Numbered from the stretch's first letter, positions 1-12,789 are shown. The stretch: 64,000 nucleotides of DNA from Ailurus styani (GCA_002007465.1 LNAC01000008.1:8094916-8158915); one strand, 5' to 3'. The notes: a model not told the origin generated them from the sequence alone. Translations and numbers: made by a program.

Positions 1-2082
<2,082 letters not shown>

Positions 2083-2086
<4 letters not shown>

Positions 2087-2347
2087 NNNNNNNNNNNNNN
2101 NNNNNNNNNNNNNNNNNNNNNNNNNNNNNNNNNNNNNNNNNNNNNNNNNNNNNNNNNNNNNNNNNNNNNNNNNNNNNNNNNNNNNNNNNNNNNNNNNNNN
2201 NNNNNNNNNNNNNNNNNNNNNNNNNNNNNNNNNNNNNNNNNNNNNNNNNNNNNNNNNNNNNNNNNNNNNNNNNNNNNNNNNNNNNNNNNNNNNNNNNNNN
2301 NNNNNNNNNNNNNNNNNNNNNNNNNNNNNNNNNNNNNNNNNNNNNNN
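2083..2347. other. Assembly gap (265 N)
   Basis: A run of 265 N. It hides the UPF1 start codon and proximal 5' UTR. The flanks are extremely GC-rich, the usual reason for such gaps. Any open frame that reads through it is meaningless. Confidence 1.
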
Positions 2348-2600
2348 GGCGCAGGTGCGCGTGCGCGAGCCCGACGCCGGCGCAGGCGCGCGCGCTCCTC
2401 GCGGACGCCTCCAACCGCGCCCGGACGCTCGAGGCGGAGCGGGCCGGCGGAACACTCAGCACGCACGCGCGGGAGGCGGGGCTTTTAACCGCCGTCGCGG
2501 CGGCCGCACGAGGACGTGGTCCCGCCCCAACCGCTGTTCTGTGGCGCCCGGCGGCGTGGCGGCTTTGGTTGCTTCCGTAGGGGCGGTGATAGTGCCTCGG
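2348..2600 (-). promoter_or_regulatory. UPF1: UPF1 CpG-island promoter
   Basis: Very CpG-dense sequence upstream of UPF1 exon 1. It has alternating GCGC blocks resembling NRF1 half-sites (TGCGCGTGCGCG near 2355; GCGCAGGCGCGCGC near 2380), a GC box (GGAGGCGGGGCT at about 2470-2481) and CCCGCCCC near 2522. No TATA box is seen, which fits a housekeeping promoter. The transcription start cannot be placed from sequence and could lie in the gap. Motif calls are by eye. Confidence 0.7.
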
Positions 2601-2699
2601 GTTAATTGAACACTATCTGGTTGCTTTACAAAGGTGGTCTCCGAAACACCCACTTGAGGAAGCTTGGCAGGGACGTTGTACCTCCATCTCTGAGAGAAG

Positions 2700-3095
2700 C
2701 TCCTGGGCCTCAATTTTCCCATCTATAAAATGGGGTTGCCTGGCACAGAGCCGGTGCTATTTATCGGTTGAATAAAGGAATGGGACAACCCTTAGCACGG
2801 AGGCTGGCGCAGGGCAATGGTGATTGCTGCTGCTTCCAACGATAATCATAATAACAATAATGTTAATTATTAATATAATAATATTAGCTATAATAACATG
2901 ACATTGTAATTATTAATTACATTAATTACAACTACATAATTTTTAATGTTACTATTCAGAGGCAGTATATAGCAAAGTGATTGGGAGCACTTGCTCTGGG
3001 GTGAAATACAGACCTGGACACCTGCCACCTGTGTGACTTTGTACAAGTGACTTCACCTCTCTGGGCTAGAGTTTCCTCTAGGGAAATACTATCCA
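2700..3095 (+). repeat. MIR fragments and AT-rich tract
   Basis: 2700-2790 (CTCAATTTTCCCATCTATAAAATGGGG) and 2958-3090 (CTGTGTGACTTTGTACAAGTGACTTCACCTCTCTGGGC) match the MIR core-SINE consensus as I know it. Between them, about 2840-2945, is an AT-rich low-complexity stretch of ATTAAT/AATAAT units. Confidence 0.7.
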
Positions 3096-3109
3096 TTAAG
3101 GTGAGATGA

Positions 3110-3342
3110 AGGTGGCCTGGGTGGCCAGTCAGTCAGGCGGCTGCCTTCCGCCCAGGTCCTGATCCCCAGGTTCTCTACCCAGGTCCTGATCCCGGGGTCC
3201 TGGGATCCAGCCCCAACTCCGGCTCTCTTCTAGGTGGGGAGTCTGCTTCTCCCTCTCCATCCGCTATTCCCCGCTGCTTGTGCTCTTTCCCTCTCTCTCG
3301 CTCTCAAATGGGTAAAATCTTAAGAAAAAAAAAAAAGATGGA
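3110..3342 (+). mobile_element. CAN-SINE
   Basis: Plus-oriented carnivore tRNA-derived SINE: head GGCCTGGGTGGCCAGTCAGTC, internal duplication of a short TCCTGATCCC-containing segment, CT-rich block, then a poly-A tail ending about 3342. Confidence 0.85.
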
Positions 3343-3348
3343 ATGAAG

Positions 3349-3468
3349 AGGGGCACCTGACTGGCTTAGTGGGTGTAGCTTGTCACTCCATCTCTGGATT
3401 GTGAGTTCAAGCCCCATGTTGGGTGTAGAGATTGCTTAAAAATAGAATCTTTAAAAAATGTTTTTAAA
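3349..3468 (+). mobile_element. CAN-SINE (older, diverged)
   Basis: Diverged copy: GGGCACCTGACTGGCTTAGTGGGTGTAG head, AGTTCAAGCCCCATGTTGGGTGTAGAG middle, A-rich tail. Sits in tandem after the preceding copy. Confidence 0.75.
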
Positions 3469-4224
3469 AATGGGATGAAGAATACATGAACTTATTCACT
3501 ACCTTAAGTATTTATAAAGGAAAAGTCCACTTGGACAGAAGTTGGCCTTGTTCACATCACACAGTCTTCCCCAAGGGGAGAATAGTGTCCCTACACAGTA
3601 AGAGCTCAGTAAAAGTTTGAACAAGTTCAGCTAGTGATTTATGAACTTAACTCCAAGCCTCAGCTTCCTTTTTTTTATAGCAACTCGGAGAACCTCCCCA
3701 CCTCCACTTCCCTTTTTGTAGCAAGATTCTGGGGCCTTCTAAACACTTGAAGTCAGTTCACAGGGCTCTTGGGTTTGCACAGCTACACTAAAAGTTCCTG
3801 ATCCTGTATGGTTCCTCATTTTCCAGTATTCCTGTCACTACATGATAAGAGGCTCCTTTTTCTTTCTTTACATCTTTTTCTAGCCTCCTACCATGCATTA
3901 AAATGTGGGCATATAGAAATTGAATGATTAGGTCCCCAGGAAGTCACAGTTTAAGAGGAAATTCCAACAAACCAATGGATGGTTTCAATAAAACACAAAG
4001 CCCTCTTTGGAAAATATTCAATTGGATTGATAGAAGCATATAAAACCAATCCAGTAACACCTATCACAGTTTTCAATGCCTCCTCCTCCCCTCCTTTGAC
4101 TTAGTAATTCCATTTCTAAGGATTTCCTCTTTATTTTCTACATACAGTCACATTTGCAAAATGACATTTTGGATGATACACTAAGACATTATCTATTTAA
4201 CATAAAAAAAGTTGGAAAAATAAT

Positions 4225-4420
4225 GAAACAAGATGGGATGGGGAAGGAGACAAACCATAAGAGACTCCCAATCTCACAAAAGAAACTGAGGGTTACTGGG
4301 CGGGTGGGAGGGTAGGGATAGGGTGGATGGGTTATGGACATTGAGGAGGGTTTGTGCTTTGGTGAATGCTGTGAAAGGTGTAAGCCTGGTGATTCACAGG
4401 CCTGTACCCCTGGCTAAAAA
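4225..4420 (+). mobile_element. LINE-1 3' UTR fragment
   Basis: Carnivore L1 3' end recognised by GAGACAAACCATAAGAGACTC, the G-rich block, ATGGACATTGAGGAGGG and GATTCACAGGCCTGTACCCCTGG, then an A run. A similar short tail (GGCTGGGGCAAATAATAATAATTAAAAAAAAG) resumes at about 4569-4600, after the 142-bp repeat copy, so the L1 end seems to have been interrupted. Confidence 0.75.
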
Positions 4421-4562
4421 AAGAAGTCAAAGACTTACCAGAGATTGGAATGGTAGAGTGGATTGTCATTTAAGACCACCCTCAGAGGGTGCAGAGGACA
4501 CACTTTTCTCTGTGACTGTGAGAAGTGAATTTTTGGAGGCGGGGGTTTGGGGGGAGCCCCAG
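4421..4562 (+). repeat. 142-bp direct repeat, copy 1
   Basis: Nearly identical to 5248-5389. I count only about six to eight mismatches over 142 bases, clustered at the G-rich end. Flanked on both sides by L1 3'-end-like sequence. Confidence 0.9.
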
Positions 4563-4629
4563 TCTCCCGGCTGGGGCAAATAATAATAATTAAAAAAAAG
4601 TTGGTAATGGAGGAATTGTGGGGGGGAAG

Positions 4630-5242
4630 ACATAGACATATAGAAAACAAATAACAGGACAGAAATAAATCCTTATCAGTAATTAGTTAAATGTAAATGG
4701 ACTAAACTCTTCACTTAAAAGGCAGCAATTGTCAGATGGCTTAAAAAAAATGATCCAACTAGTGGTACCTGGGTGGCTCGGTCAGTTAAGTGTTTGCCTT
4801 TGGCTCAGGTCATGATCTCAGGGCCCCTGCTTCTCCCTTTCCCTTTGCTCCTCCCCCTGCTCATGCTCATGCTCTCTCTCTCTCTCTCAAATAAATAAAA
4901 TCTTTTAAAAAAATGATCCAACTAGATGCTGTCTACAAGAGACTCACTTTAGACTCAAAAAACACAAATAGCTTGAAAGTAGAGGGATGGAAAGAGATAG
5001 TCCATGCAAACAACAAAAAGAGAGCTGGATTAGCTATACTAATATCAGATAAAATAAACACTAAGACAAAAATTGTTAAGACAAAGAACGTTATATAATG
5101 ATAAATGTTTCAATCTATTAGGAAGATATAATAATTATAAACATATATGCACCTAACAACAAAGTCCCAAAATACATGAGGCAAAATGGGATAAAATTGA
5201 AAGGAGAACTAAACAATTTAACAGTCACTATGGTTTACAATA
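4630..5242 (+). mobile_element. LINE-1 ORF2 fragment split by a SINE
   Basis: L1 ORF2-like coding remnant: AGGACAGAAATAAATCCTTA, AATGTAAATGGACTAAACTC, then GATGCTGTCTACAAGAGACTCACTTTAGA and ATATGCACCTAACAACA. It is interrupted at 4763-4906 by a CAN-SINE and has many stops. Not functional. Confidence 0.85.
4763..4906 (+). mobile_element. CAN-SINE with target-site duplication, inside L1
   Basis: Short plus-oriented CAN-SINE (TACCTGGGTGGCTCGGTCAGTT head, AAATAAATAAAATCTTTT tail). The 19-bp L1 sequence ending TGATCCAACTAG is present on both sides (4744-4762 and 4907-4925), a clean target-site duplication showing the SINE landed in an existing L1. Confidence 0.92.
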
Positions 5243-5247
5243 GAGAA

Positions 5248-5389
5248 AAGAAGTCAAAGACTTACCAGAGATTGGAATGGTAGAGTGGATTGTCATTTAA
5301 GACCACCCTCAGAGGGTGCAGAGGACACGCTTTTCTCTGTGACTGTGAGAAGTGAATTTTTGGGGGCAGGGGTTTGGGGGGAGGCCCAG
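5248..5389 (+). repeat. 142-bp direct repeat, copy 2
   Basis: Second copy of the segment at 4421-4562, in the same orientation, with 685 bases between the copies. It runs straight into the ERV-derived region that follows. Confidence 0.9.
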
Positions 5390-5835
5390 CATCCTTGAGA
5401 TGAGCTCTCTGATCACTCATCTCTGTAGGCCAGAACTTAGAGTGGCAACTGCGGCCACTGAATTGGGAAACCTAAATGTAATGAGAGTAATTGGACTCTG
5501 GGGTGGTAAGGACCCAGTGGTGGCCCTCAACCACCAAAGGCAAGCTAGGTGTGGTTACCATAATGGATAGCAGAGTCAAAGGAGCAATCAGAAGAGTCTG
5601 ACCCACAGAATAATTTGTGGTTTGGGCTAGTTGATCATAGTACTCCCACAGGTGAAATAGATGGGAAACTTACTAAATTCTTATCTGTTCTGTATAAGCA
5701 GAAGAGTTCTAGATCCAGTGAACAAAAGTCTAACTTGAATCATAAAAACAGAGAGTCACAGCCCCTCAGTCAACTTCTGGACTTGAGCCAGTTCACAAAC
5801 CCAAGTCCCTTGAATAAAGGGGAGGCTGGGTCACC

Positions 5836-6240
5836 TTGAGGAAAGATCCCAATAAGCTACTGAAAATGTATACTATCAATCGTTCTCTCAACCTCCCCCA
5901 TGGGATCTATGGCTGGCCCTTTACCAGGGTGACTGTGCGTTGGGGAAAAGGCAATAATCAGACCTCTCGGGGATTACTGGACACTGGCTCTATTTATTTT
6001 TATTTATCTTTAAAGATTTTACTTGTTAGAGAGAGAGAGCGCAAGCAGGGGAAGTGGCAGGCAGAGCAGGCAGAGGGAGAAGCAGTCTCCCGGCTAAGCA
6101 AGGAGCCCGATATGGGACTCGATTCCAGGACCCTGGGATGATGACCTGAGCTGAAGGCAGATGCTTAGCCAACTGAGCCACCCAGGCATCCCTGGACACT
6201 GGCTCTAAACTGACACTAATTCCAGGAGACCCAAAACATC
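5836..6240 (+). pseudogene. ERV protease remnant, split by a SINE
   Basis: The LLDTGS motif at about 5972-5989 is the aspartic protease active-site signature. Directly after it the frame is destroyed by a SINE insertion; the target sequence coding this motif is partly repeated at 6192-6207 and the remnant continues to about 6240. Inactive. Confidence 0.75.
5993..6191 (-). mobile_element. CAN-SINE with 16-bp target-site duplication
   Basis: Minus-oriented CAN-SINE: T-rich tail at left (TTTATTTATCTTTAAAGATTTT), GAGAGAGAG tract, and head at right (AACTGAGCCACCCAGGCATCC). The 16-bp sequence CTGGACACTGGCTCTA is present on both sides (5977-5992 and 6192-6207) without mismatch, so the insertion into the ERV is relatively recent. 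Confidence 0.95.
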
Positions 6241-6359
6241 ACTGCTGTCCAGCCTTCAGAGTAGGGCCTTCTGGAGGTGAGATAGGGGTCCAGTGGGTCC
6301 CCAAACCCATCCTGTGGTTATTTCCCCAGTTCTGGAATGCACAATTCGAATAGGTACAC

Positions 6360-7330
6360 TTGGCAGAATCTTCCTATCAGTTCCCCCCGACCTGTGGAGT
6401 AAGGGCTATTGGTGGTGGTGATGGGGGGTGCATAGCAAAGGGAAAGCCACTAGAAATTCCTCCACCTAAGAAAATGGTAAACCGAAGTAATACTCTTGGG
6501 ATTCTGGGGATTAGTGCTACCACCAATGACTTGAAAGGTGCAGGGGTGAGGATTCTCACTCCGTTCCCCTTCAACGCTCCTGTGAGGCTTGTGCCGAGGC
6601 CAGACAGAGCTGGGAGCCTGCCGGTGGTTTACTGCAAGCTCAACCAGGTGGTAATTCCAATTGGACCCAATGTGGTTTCATTGCTGAAGCAAAGGAACAC
6701 ACCGTTTGGTACCGTTTGGTGCAGCTCTTGGGTGGCCCAATGTCTTTTTCTCCAGTCCTGTCCCGAAGGCCCACCAGAAGTAGTTTGCTTTCAGCTGGCA
6801 AAGCCAGCAACACCTTCACGGTCCTATCTCAGGGGTATCCACTCTCCAGCCTTATGTCATAAATTAGGTATCAGGAATCCTGTTCATCTTTCCCTTCCAC
6901 GAGATCCGCTCGAGGCAATGACATCGACAGTGTTATGGTGATTGAGCCTAGCAAGGAGGGAGAAAGTCCTCTAGACTTATTGGCAAGACATTCACATATG
7001 GGAAGATGGGAAGTCAATCTGACAAAATTTCAGGGACCCTCTATTTCAACGGAATTTCTAGAGATCCGGCAGTATGGGGAAATGTTGAGATACCCCTTCG
7101 AAGGCGAAGGATAAGTTGTCCCATCTGGCCCCTAGCACAACCAGAAAGGAAGCACAAGGCCTGTCTGATTTTGGAGACAACAGAGTCCTCATTTGGGTAC
7201 GCTCCTCTGGCCTATTCGTTGGGTGAGTCAAAAAAACTTAGTTTGAAGAGGCAGGGGGTCCAGGACAAGAGAAGGCTCTGCAACAGACCCAGCCTGCCTT
7301 GCAAGTGGTTTTGCCGCTTGAGCCATGAGA
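6360..7330 (+). pseudogene. ERV reverse transcriptase remnant
   Basis: A frame from 6360 to 6941 carries RT-like features, including an SPALCHKL-type motif at about 6841-6866 followed by a degraded stretch where the catalytic aspartates would be. After 6941 the match continues in other frames to about 7330 (thumb/connection-like). Frameshifts and stops make it non-functional. Confidence 0.65.
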
Positions 7331-7343
7331 TCCGGCAGTTACG

Positions 7344-7990
7344 ATGGTGCTCAAAGTGGCCGTGACTGATGGGGGGGCTCTAAGAGAATCACAGCGCAGG
7401 CCCTTAGGATTTCGGTGGAAAGCCCGGCCCTCCCCTGCAGATACCTACCCTCCTTTCATGAAACATTTCTGTGCCTGCTACTGGGCCTTAGTGATGACTG
7501 AATACTTCACCACGGACCTCGAAGTTACCACGTGACCCAAGCAACCCACCACGAAGTTGATTCTGTCGGACACATCAACCTGGAAAGGTGGACAGGCACA
7601 GCCACACTCCACCAGCAGAGGGACGTAGTGGGTATACAAGCTCTGGCCCAAGCAGATCCCAAAGGCTCAGGTGAGCCACATGAAGAAGTAAGCCACCTGG
7701 GGACCCCATGGTCCCCACCTGTGCTCTGCTGCCTTCTCTCTCCTGTACCTGTATTGTGGCCTCCTGTGAAAGTCATTATGACGGGCTCACAGAGGAAGCC
7801 ATCCTAGGCCGGGATTCTACAACAGGCAGGCACCACCAGAAGGGGACAACGGCAACACTACCGTCCCTCTGGGGACATCCCGGAAGGGCAACGGTGAAGG
7901 GAAGTCCTCCCAGCGAGCGATGCTTCAAGCAATATGCTTAGTTGTTCATTTTGCTTGGAAGGCGAAATGGCCAAACAGGCAACTTTATAC
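7344..7990 (+). pseudogene. ERV connection / RNase H remnant
   Basis: Short open segment 7344-7535 with ESQRRPLGF and ACYWALV, typical of the pol tether/RNase H start in class I ERVs. Downstream pieces to about 7990 retain scattered similarity. Interrupted by stops. Confidence 0.55.
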
Positions 7991-8188
7991 TGATTTATGG
8001 GCTGTTGCAGATGGTTTGTTTGGACGGTCAGAGAATTGGAAGGAAGACGATCGGAAAATTCATGACAAAGAAATCTGGGAAAGAGGTATGTGAATAAACC
8101 TCCTGGAATGGGGGAGGTGTGAAGATATTTATGTCCCGAGTGAATGCTTACCAAAGAGTGACCTCAGCAGAGAAGGGTTTTCCGTCAA

Positions 8189-9240
8189 GTGGATAGGGTA
8201 ACCGGTTCCACGGATCCCAGGCAGCCCGTCTCGCCGGCCACCCCCGCTGTTGCCCAGTGGGCTCATGGACCACGCGGCCACGCGGCCAGAACAGAGGCTA
8301 CGTGTGGGCTCAGCAACATGGATTTCCGCTCACCAAGGCCAGTGTGGCTGTGGCTACAGCTGACTGTCCGGTCTGCCTAGTCTTCCAGTAGCCAAGACCC
8401 ACACTAAGCCCCCAGTATGGCCCCATTCCCTGACGTCATCAGCCAGCCCCCTAGTGGTAAGTTGATTACGGTGGTTCCATTATGGGAAGGATCCACCATC
8501 ATTCCCCAGAGCGTTCCTTCCGACCAAGGAACTCACTTCCCTGTAAAGGAAGTGCAGCGAGGGGTCCATGCGTATGGAATTCACTGGTTTTCCCATGTTC
8601 CCTACTGCCCTGAAGCAGCTGAGTCAGTAGAGCAGTAGAATAGCCATTGAAGACTCAGGTACGGGGCCCACAGGACTGGGGTACGGGCTCCTGGAAGCTG
8701 CATGTGCTCCGAATCACCCAATATCTGGGACTGATTTTCCTCTGACCAGATTCAAGGATCTCTAAATCGAGGATCCAGGAACTATTACCCCTGGTGACCC
8801 ATTAGCGAAGTTTCTGCTTCCTGTCCCTGTGACGTTATGCTCTCCTGGCCTAGGGGTCTTTCCAAAGGGAGGAATGCCTAGACCAGAGGAAACAATGATC
8901 CCATTGAACTGGAAGTTAAGAAGACCACCTGGCCACCCCAGATTCCTCTTGCCCTGGAATTAACAGTCTAAGAAGGGAGTTACTGTGCCAGCAGGAGTGA
9001 TTGATCCTGACCACCAAGGGGAATTGGCCAGTGACTCTGCAATGCAGGTAAGGAAGAGCATGTCTGGTCTGAAATATTGGAGATCCCTGAAGTTATCTCT
9101 TGGTATTACCATGCCCTTAGTATGACCGTTAAGGTCAATGGAAAATTACAACACAATTCAGCCAGGACCACTCATGGTCCAGACCCTTCAGGAATGAAGA
9201 TTTGGCTTGCCCCTCGAAGTAAAGAACTATGAGCACTCAG
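8189..9240 (+). pseudogene. ERV integrase remnant and 3' pol
   Basis: A piece at about 8520-8638 shows SDQGTHF and, about 35 residues on, a PEAAE-like motif, matching the spacing of the retroviral integrase D-D35-E core. Upstream at 8189-8400 is an N-terminal-like piece, and similarity trails on to about 9240 through many stops. Non-functional. Confidence 0.65.
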
Positions 9241-9711
9241 GTGCTTGCCGAGGGCAAAGGGGATATGGAATGGGTGGTGGGAGAAGATAGTTAATACTAG
9301 CTATGGCCACATGACCGGTTATAAAGACGAAGACTAGAATTTTCATGAGTATTTCTTCCTTCTTTTGTTATGAATGTGTGTGTGTGTGTAATGTAGATAG
9401 CAAATATCTTTGTTTACTTCCTTCTTTGCTCCCCTTCTCATGTGACATGATGTATTGACTTTACATCATAGCATTTAAGTGTTGTCAGCTTCACATCCTA
9501 GTATTTAACCTACAGGATATCAAGGTCAAGAATACGCATCACCCAAGGTCATTGCCTTCTTTCTGGAGAAAGGGTTAGTGCATTTCCGGTTCTACTCAGG
9601 AGAGTTGTATCATGTTAGATGAAATTATGACCACATAGTGTCTTTATTTGAAGATTAAGTATGATTTAAGGACATGTGTATGATTGCCCAGCTGAGAAGA
9701 GGTAGACTTGT

Positions 9712-10165
9712 GATGGTTAATTTCCTGTGTCTACTTCACTAGGCCACAGTACCTAGGTGTTTGGTCAAACGTTGTTTTAGATGTCTCCATGAAGGTATTT
9801 TTTAGGTGAGATGAACCTTAAAATGACCGACTTTGAGTAAAACAGATTCCTCTCCATAGCATGGGTGGTCCTTATCCAATCAGTTGAAGGACTTAATAGA
9901 AAAAGACTCACCTCAAGAAAAAAAGAATTTTGCCAGGAAATTGTCTTTGGGCTCAAAGTGCAAACTTCCCTGGGTCTCTAGCCTGGTGGCTTACCCAGCA
10001 GAGAGAGGTTGAATGGGCCAAATTTCCATAATCACGTGAGCCAGCGGTCTGAAATAAATTCTCAATCTCCCTTCCCCTCTCCCTCCTTCATTCCCCCTCT
10101 CCACTTTCCCTCTCTCTCACTTTCTGTTCTGTTGATTCTATTTTTCTGGACTTCTACACCACAAT
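9712..10165 (+). repeat. Ancient interspersed repeat (family not assigned)
   Basis: Begins GTGATGGTTAATTTCCTGTGTCTACTTCACTAGG, contains ATGTCTCCATGAAGG and ATCCAATCAGTTGAAGG, and ends near TTCTGTTGATTCTATTTTTCTGG. It is a widely dispersed old mammalian repeat whose exact family I cannot name. A copy in the opposite orientation lies at about 19205-19440. A (TG)n run of about 16 bases lies upstream near 9373. Confidence 0.6.
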
Positions 10166-10174
10166 ATGGGGAAA

Positions 10175-10515
10175 AACATTCTTTTCAGTAAATGATGCTG
10201 GGACAACTGGATATCGACAGGCAAAAGAGAGAGGGGCGGGGGAGAAAGGGAGAGAGAGAAAGAGAATTCAGAACCCTACCTCACATCATATACAAAAATT
10301 CACTCAGAATGGATCCAAGATCAAAATGGAAAAGCTAAAACAGTTAAACTCTTAGAAGAAAACACAGGGGCTAATCTGCGTGATCTTGAAATAGACAAAG
10401 GTTTCTTAGACATTGACAGTAAAAGCATCAGCAGCCGAAGAAAAACTAGACCACTGAACTTGATGAAAATTGCCAACTTTTCTGTATCAAAGGACATCAT
10501 GAAGAAAGGGAAAAG
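10175..10515 (+). mobile_element. LINE-1 ORF2 fragment
   Basis: L1 ORF2 3' sequence: AACATTCTTTTCAGTAAATGATGCTGGGACAACTGGATAT, GAATGGATCCAAGATC, AAGCATCAGCAGC and TATCAAAGGACATCATGAAG. Frame broken. Confidence 0.85.
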
Positions 10516-10544
10516 CTAATGGACAGAGTGGGTTGAACCCCAAA

Positions 10545-10865
10545 CCCCCAATGCGATGGTATTGGAGGTGGGGCCTTTGGGAGGTAGTGAGGGGTAGATG
10601 AGGTCTTGAGGGTGGGGCCCTTATGACAGGATTCATGCCCTTATAAGAAGAGACACCAGAGAGTGTCATCCCCACTCCTGCCAGGCAAGGACACAGCAAG
10701 AAGGTGGCCATCTATAAGCCACAAAGAGCTCTCACCAGAAACCTCATTGGCTGGCACCTTGGCCTTGGACTTCCAGCCTCCAGAACAGTGAGAAATGAAT
10801 GTCTGGTGTTTAATCCCCCCCCCCCAGTCTACAGGATTATAGCAGCCCAAGCAGACTAAGATAGG
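10545..10865 (+). mobile_element. MaLR-type LTR (MLT1/MST-like), partial
   Basis: Recognised by GGAGGTGGGGCCTTTGGGAGGTAGTGAGG, ATGCCCTTATAAGAAGAGACACCAGAGAG, GAGCTCTCACCAGAAACC, GACTTCCAGCCTCCAGAACAGTGAGAAATGAATGTCTGGTGTTTAA and the terminal TATAGCAGCCCAAGCAGACTAAGA. Solo LTR lacking its 5' part. The C10 run at about 10816-10825 may be a low-confidence base stretch. Confidence 0.85.
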
Positions 10866-10879
10866 GCCCTTCTTGAAAA

Positions 10880-11500
10880 TCAACAAATTGCGAACGTCAG
10901 GCTTGACTTCTCTATTTCCAATTCCATCGCATTAATATATCTGTCTACACTCATGCTAGTACCATTCCATCCTGATTACTGTGGTTTGGAGGGATTTCCA
11001 AAATCAGGAAGTATGAGTCCTCTGATTTTGCTCTTTTTTTGTTTTTTTAAGGTTGTTTTCTGGAGAACTGCCTATTTGAGTCCTTTGTCCCTTTTAAATT
11101 ATGCGTATTTTTATTATTGCCCTAGAGGTGTTCTGTCTTCTGGATACAAGTCCCTGGTCGGATGTATGATTCGCGAATGTTTTCTTCAGGTCTGTGGGTT
11201 GTCTTTTTCAGTTTCCCGATGATATTATTTGCAGGACAAAAGTTTTAAATCGTAAATCAATTCCACCTTAACAGTTTTCCCTGTTATTGCCTGGTGTTTT
11301 CGGGGTCATTTCTAAGCAACTATTGCCTAATCCAAGGTTGCAGAGATTTGTTGTTGTGTACAGTGGGGGTCCGACTTCATTCTTTTGTGTGAGGACATCC
11401 AGATGTCCCAGGACCATTTGTCGAAAAGATTGTTCTTTCCCCATCGAATTGCGTTGGCACCCTTGTTGAAGTTTTTTCGTGTAAGTATGTGCTATGCAGT
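10880..11500 (-). mobile_element. LINE-1 fragment, antisense
   Basis: Reverse-oriented L1: ATATATCTGTCTACACTCATGCTAGTACCATTCC...TGATTACTGTGGTTTGGA and GGTCTGTGGGTTGTCTTTTTCAGTTTCCCGATGATATT are hallmarks of L1 ORF2 read antisense. Diverged, non-coding. Confidence 0.8.
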
Positions 11501-11865
11501 ATTTGGAATATACTCAGGCTAAAAAATTCCTGTCTATCTGAAATTCAAATGTACCCCGGGCATCCTGGGTTTGTATTTGCTGAATCTGGCAACTCTATAC
11601 TGGCATCTAGTGGGTAGAGGCCAGGGATGCTGCTAGAAGTCCTACAACACACAGGGCCGTCTCCTCCCCTCCCCCACCTCAGGGAAATGCAGCCCCAAGT
11701 GTGGAAAGCGCTGAGGTTGAGAAACCCCTCCCGTGAAACAAACACGGGGGTAGCATCACCTGACAACTGGCACCACAGCAAGTCTGAGAGTAGGTGGCAT
11801 TGGCCCATTTTCCAGGAGTGGAGACTGAGGCTTAGAGCAGTGAAACAAGTGCCTGACTCCCGATC

Positions 11866-11952
11866 TCAGCTCAGGTCTTGATCTCAGGGTCGTGAGTTCA
11901 AGACCCATGTTGGGCTCCATGCTGGGCATGGAGTCTGCTTAGAAAAAAAAAG
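11866..11952 (+). mobile_element. Partial CAN-SINE
   Basis: Only the middle and A-tail remain: CTCAGGTCTTGATCTCAGGGTCGTGAGTTCAAG...GGGCATGGAGTCTGCTTAGAAAAAAAAA. The tRNA-like head is missing. Confidence 0.75.
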
Positions 11953-12439
11953 TGCATATACATTTTTAGTTGGATTGTGTTTCAGTTTATAAAGGTCATC
12001 ATGCTAGCTGTGATCTTAGGGGTCCTTACTCCTTTTCACGCCATGAGGTCTGAGCTGTGGCCACTTTGGTGCCCGGCCCTCAGGGCGCACTTCTGGATGG
12101 CTTTCTGACCTCCATTTGGTTAGAGGCAGATTCCAGGTGTGCCCAGCTCTGGGCACCTCCAACACATCCAGAAATTTCTCTTGGGCAAATCGCAGGGCGT
12201 GTGAATATTCCACTCCAGGAGGGAGAACCAGCTGGCTTCCACACGGCCACCACTGTCACACACCAGCACCTCCTCCCCCACCGTCTATGAGACTCTCTCT
12301 GGGGACCCCCATTCCCACCACCTTGTCTCCGTTGGTCATTTTTCCCAAACAACTGGAGGCAAAGTGGTATCTCACCGAGGTACTCACGTTATTCTGATGC
12401 ACCTTTCTAAAAAAATTGAATTAAAAAAAACAAATTAAA

Positions 12440-12600
12440 AAAAATTCACGTAACCTAAAATGTGCCACGTTAGCTAAAGTTGGGTAACTCAGTGGTATTT
12501 AATGCATTCACAATGTTGTGCAATCATCAGCTCTATCTAGTTCCAGAACATTTTCATCACCTTAAAAGGAAAGCTTGTACCTTTAATGTGACTTTGGAGC
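12440..12600 (+). repeat. Interspersed repeat, LINE-like
   Basis: ACGTAACCTAAAATGTGCCACGTTA...GGTATTTAATGCATTCACAATGTTGTGCAATCATCAGCTCTATCTAGTTCCAGAACA is a common old repeat also found at about 17160-17235 and 17610-17740. Probably L1-related; subfamily not assigned. Confidence 0.5.
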
Positions 12601-12789
12601 AAAACTAAGCCGCCGTCTAATCAGCATTTAACGTTTGTGTGTTTCTCCTATTTGGGAAAAACCCGGAAGGTTTGTGTGCATGAGACAGAGTTGTCCCCGA
12701 CTGTAAAAGTAACATATTCTTGATGTTGGGAAAGAAAAAAATAATTGGACAAAACAGAAAAGTAGAATATAAAACTGGAACCTCACACC

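Larger units (their letters stand above)
5390..9300 (+). mobile_element. Degraded endogenous retrovirus, pol region
   Basis: Old ERV remnant on the plus strand, with pieces of protease, reverse transcriptase, RNase H and integrase in the canonical order but in several frames with many stops. The element looks gammaretrovirus-like (class I) by its motifs; family assignment is inference. I see no intact LTR at either end and no recognisable env. A minus-oriented CAN-SINE splits it at 5993-6191. No product is expected. Confidence 0.8.
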
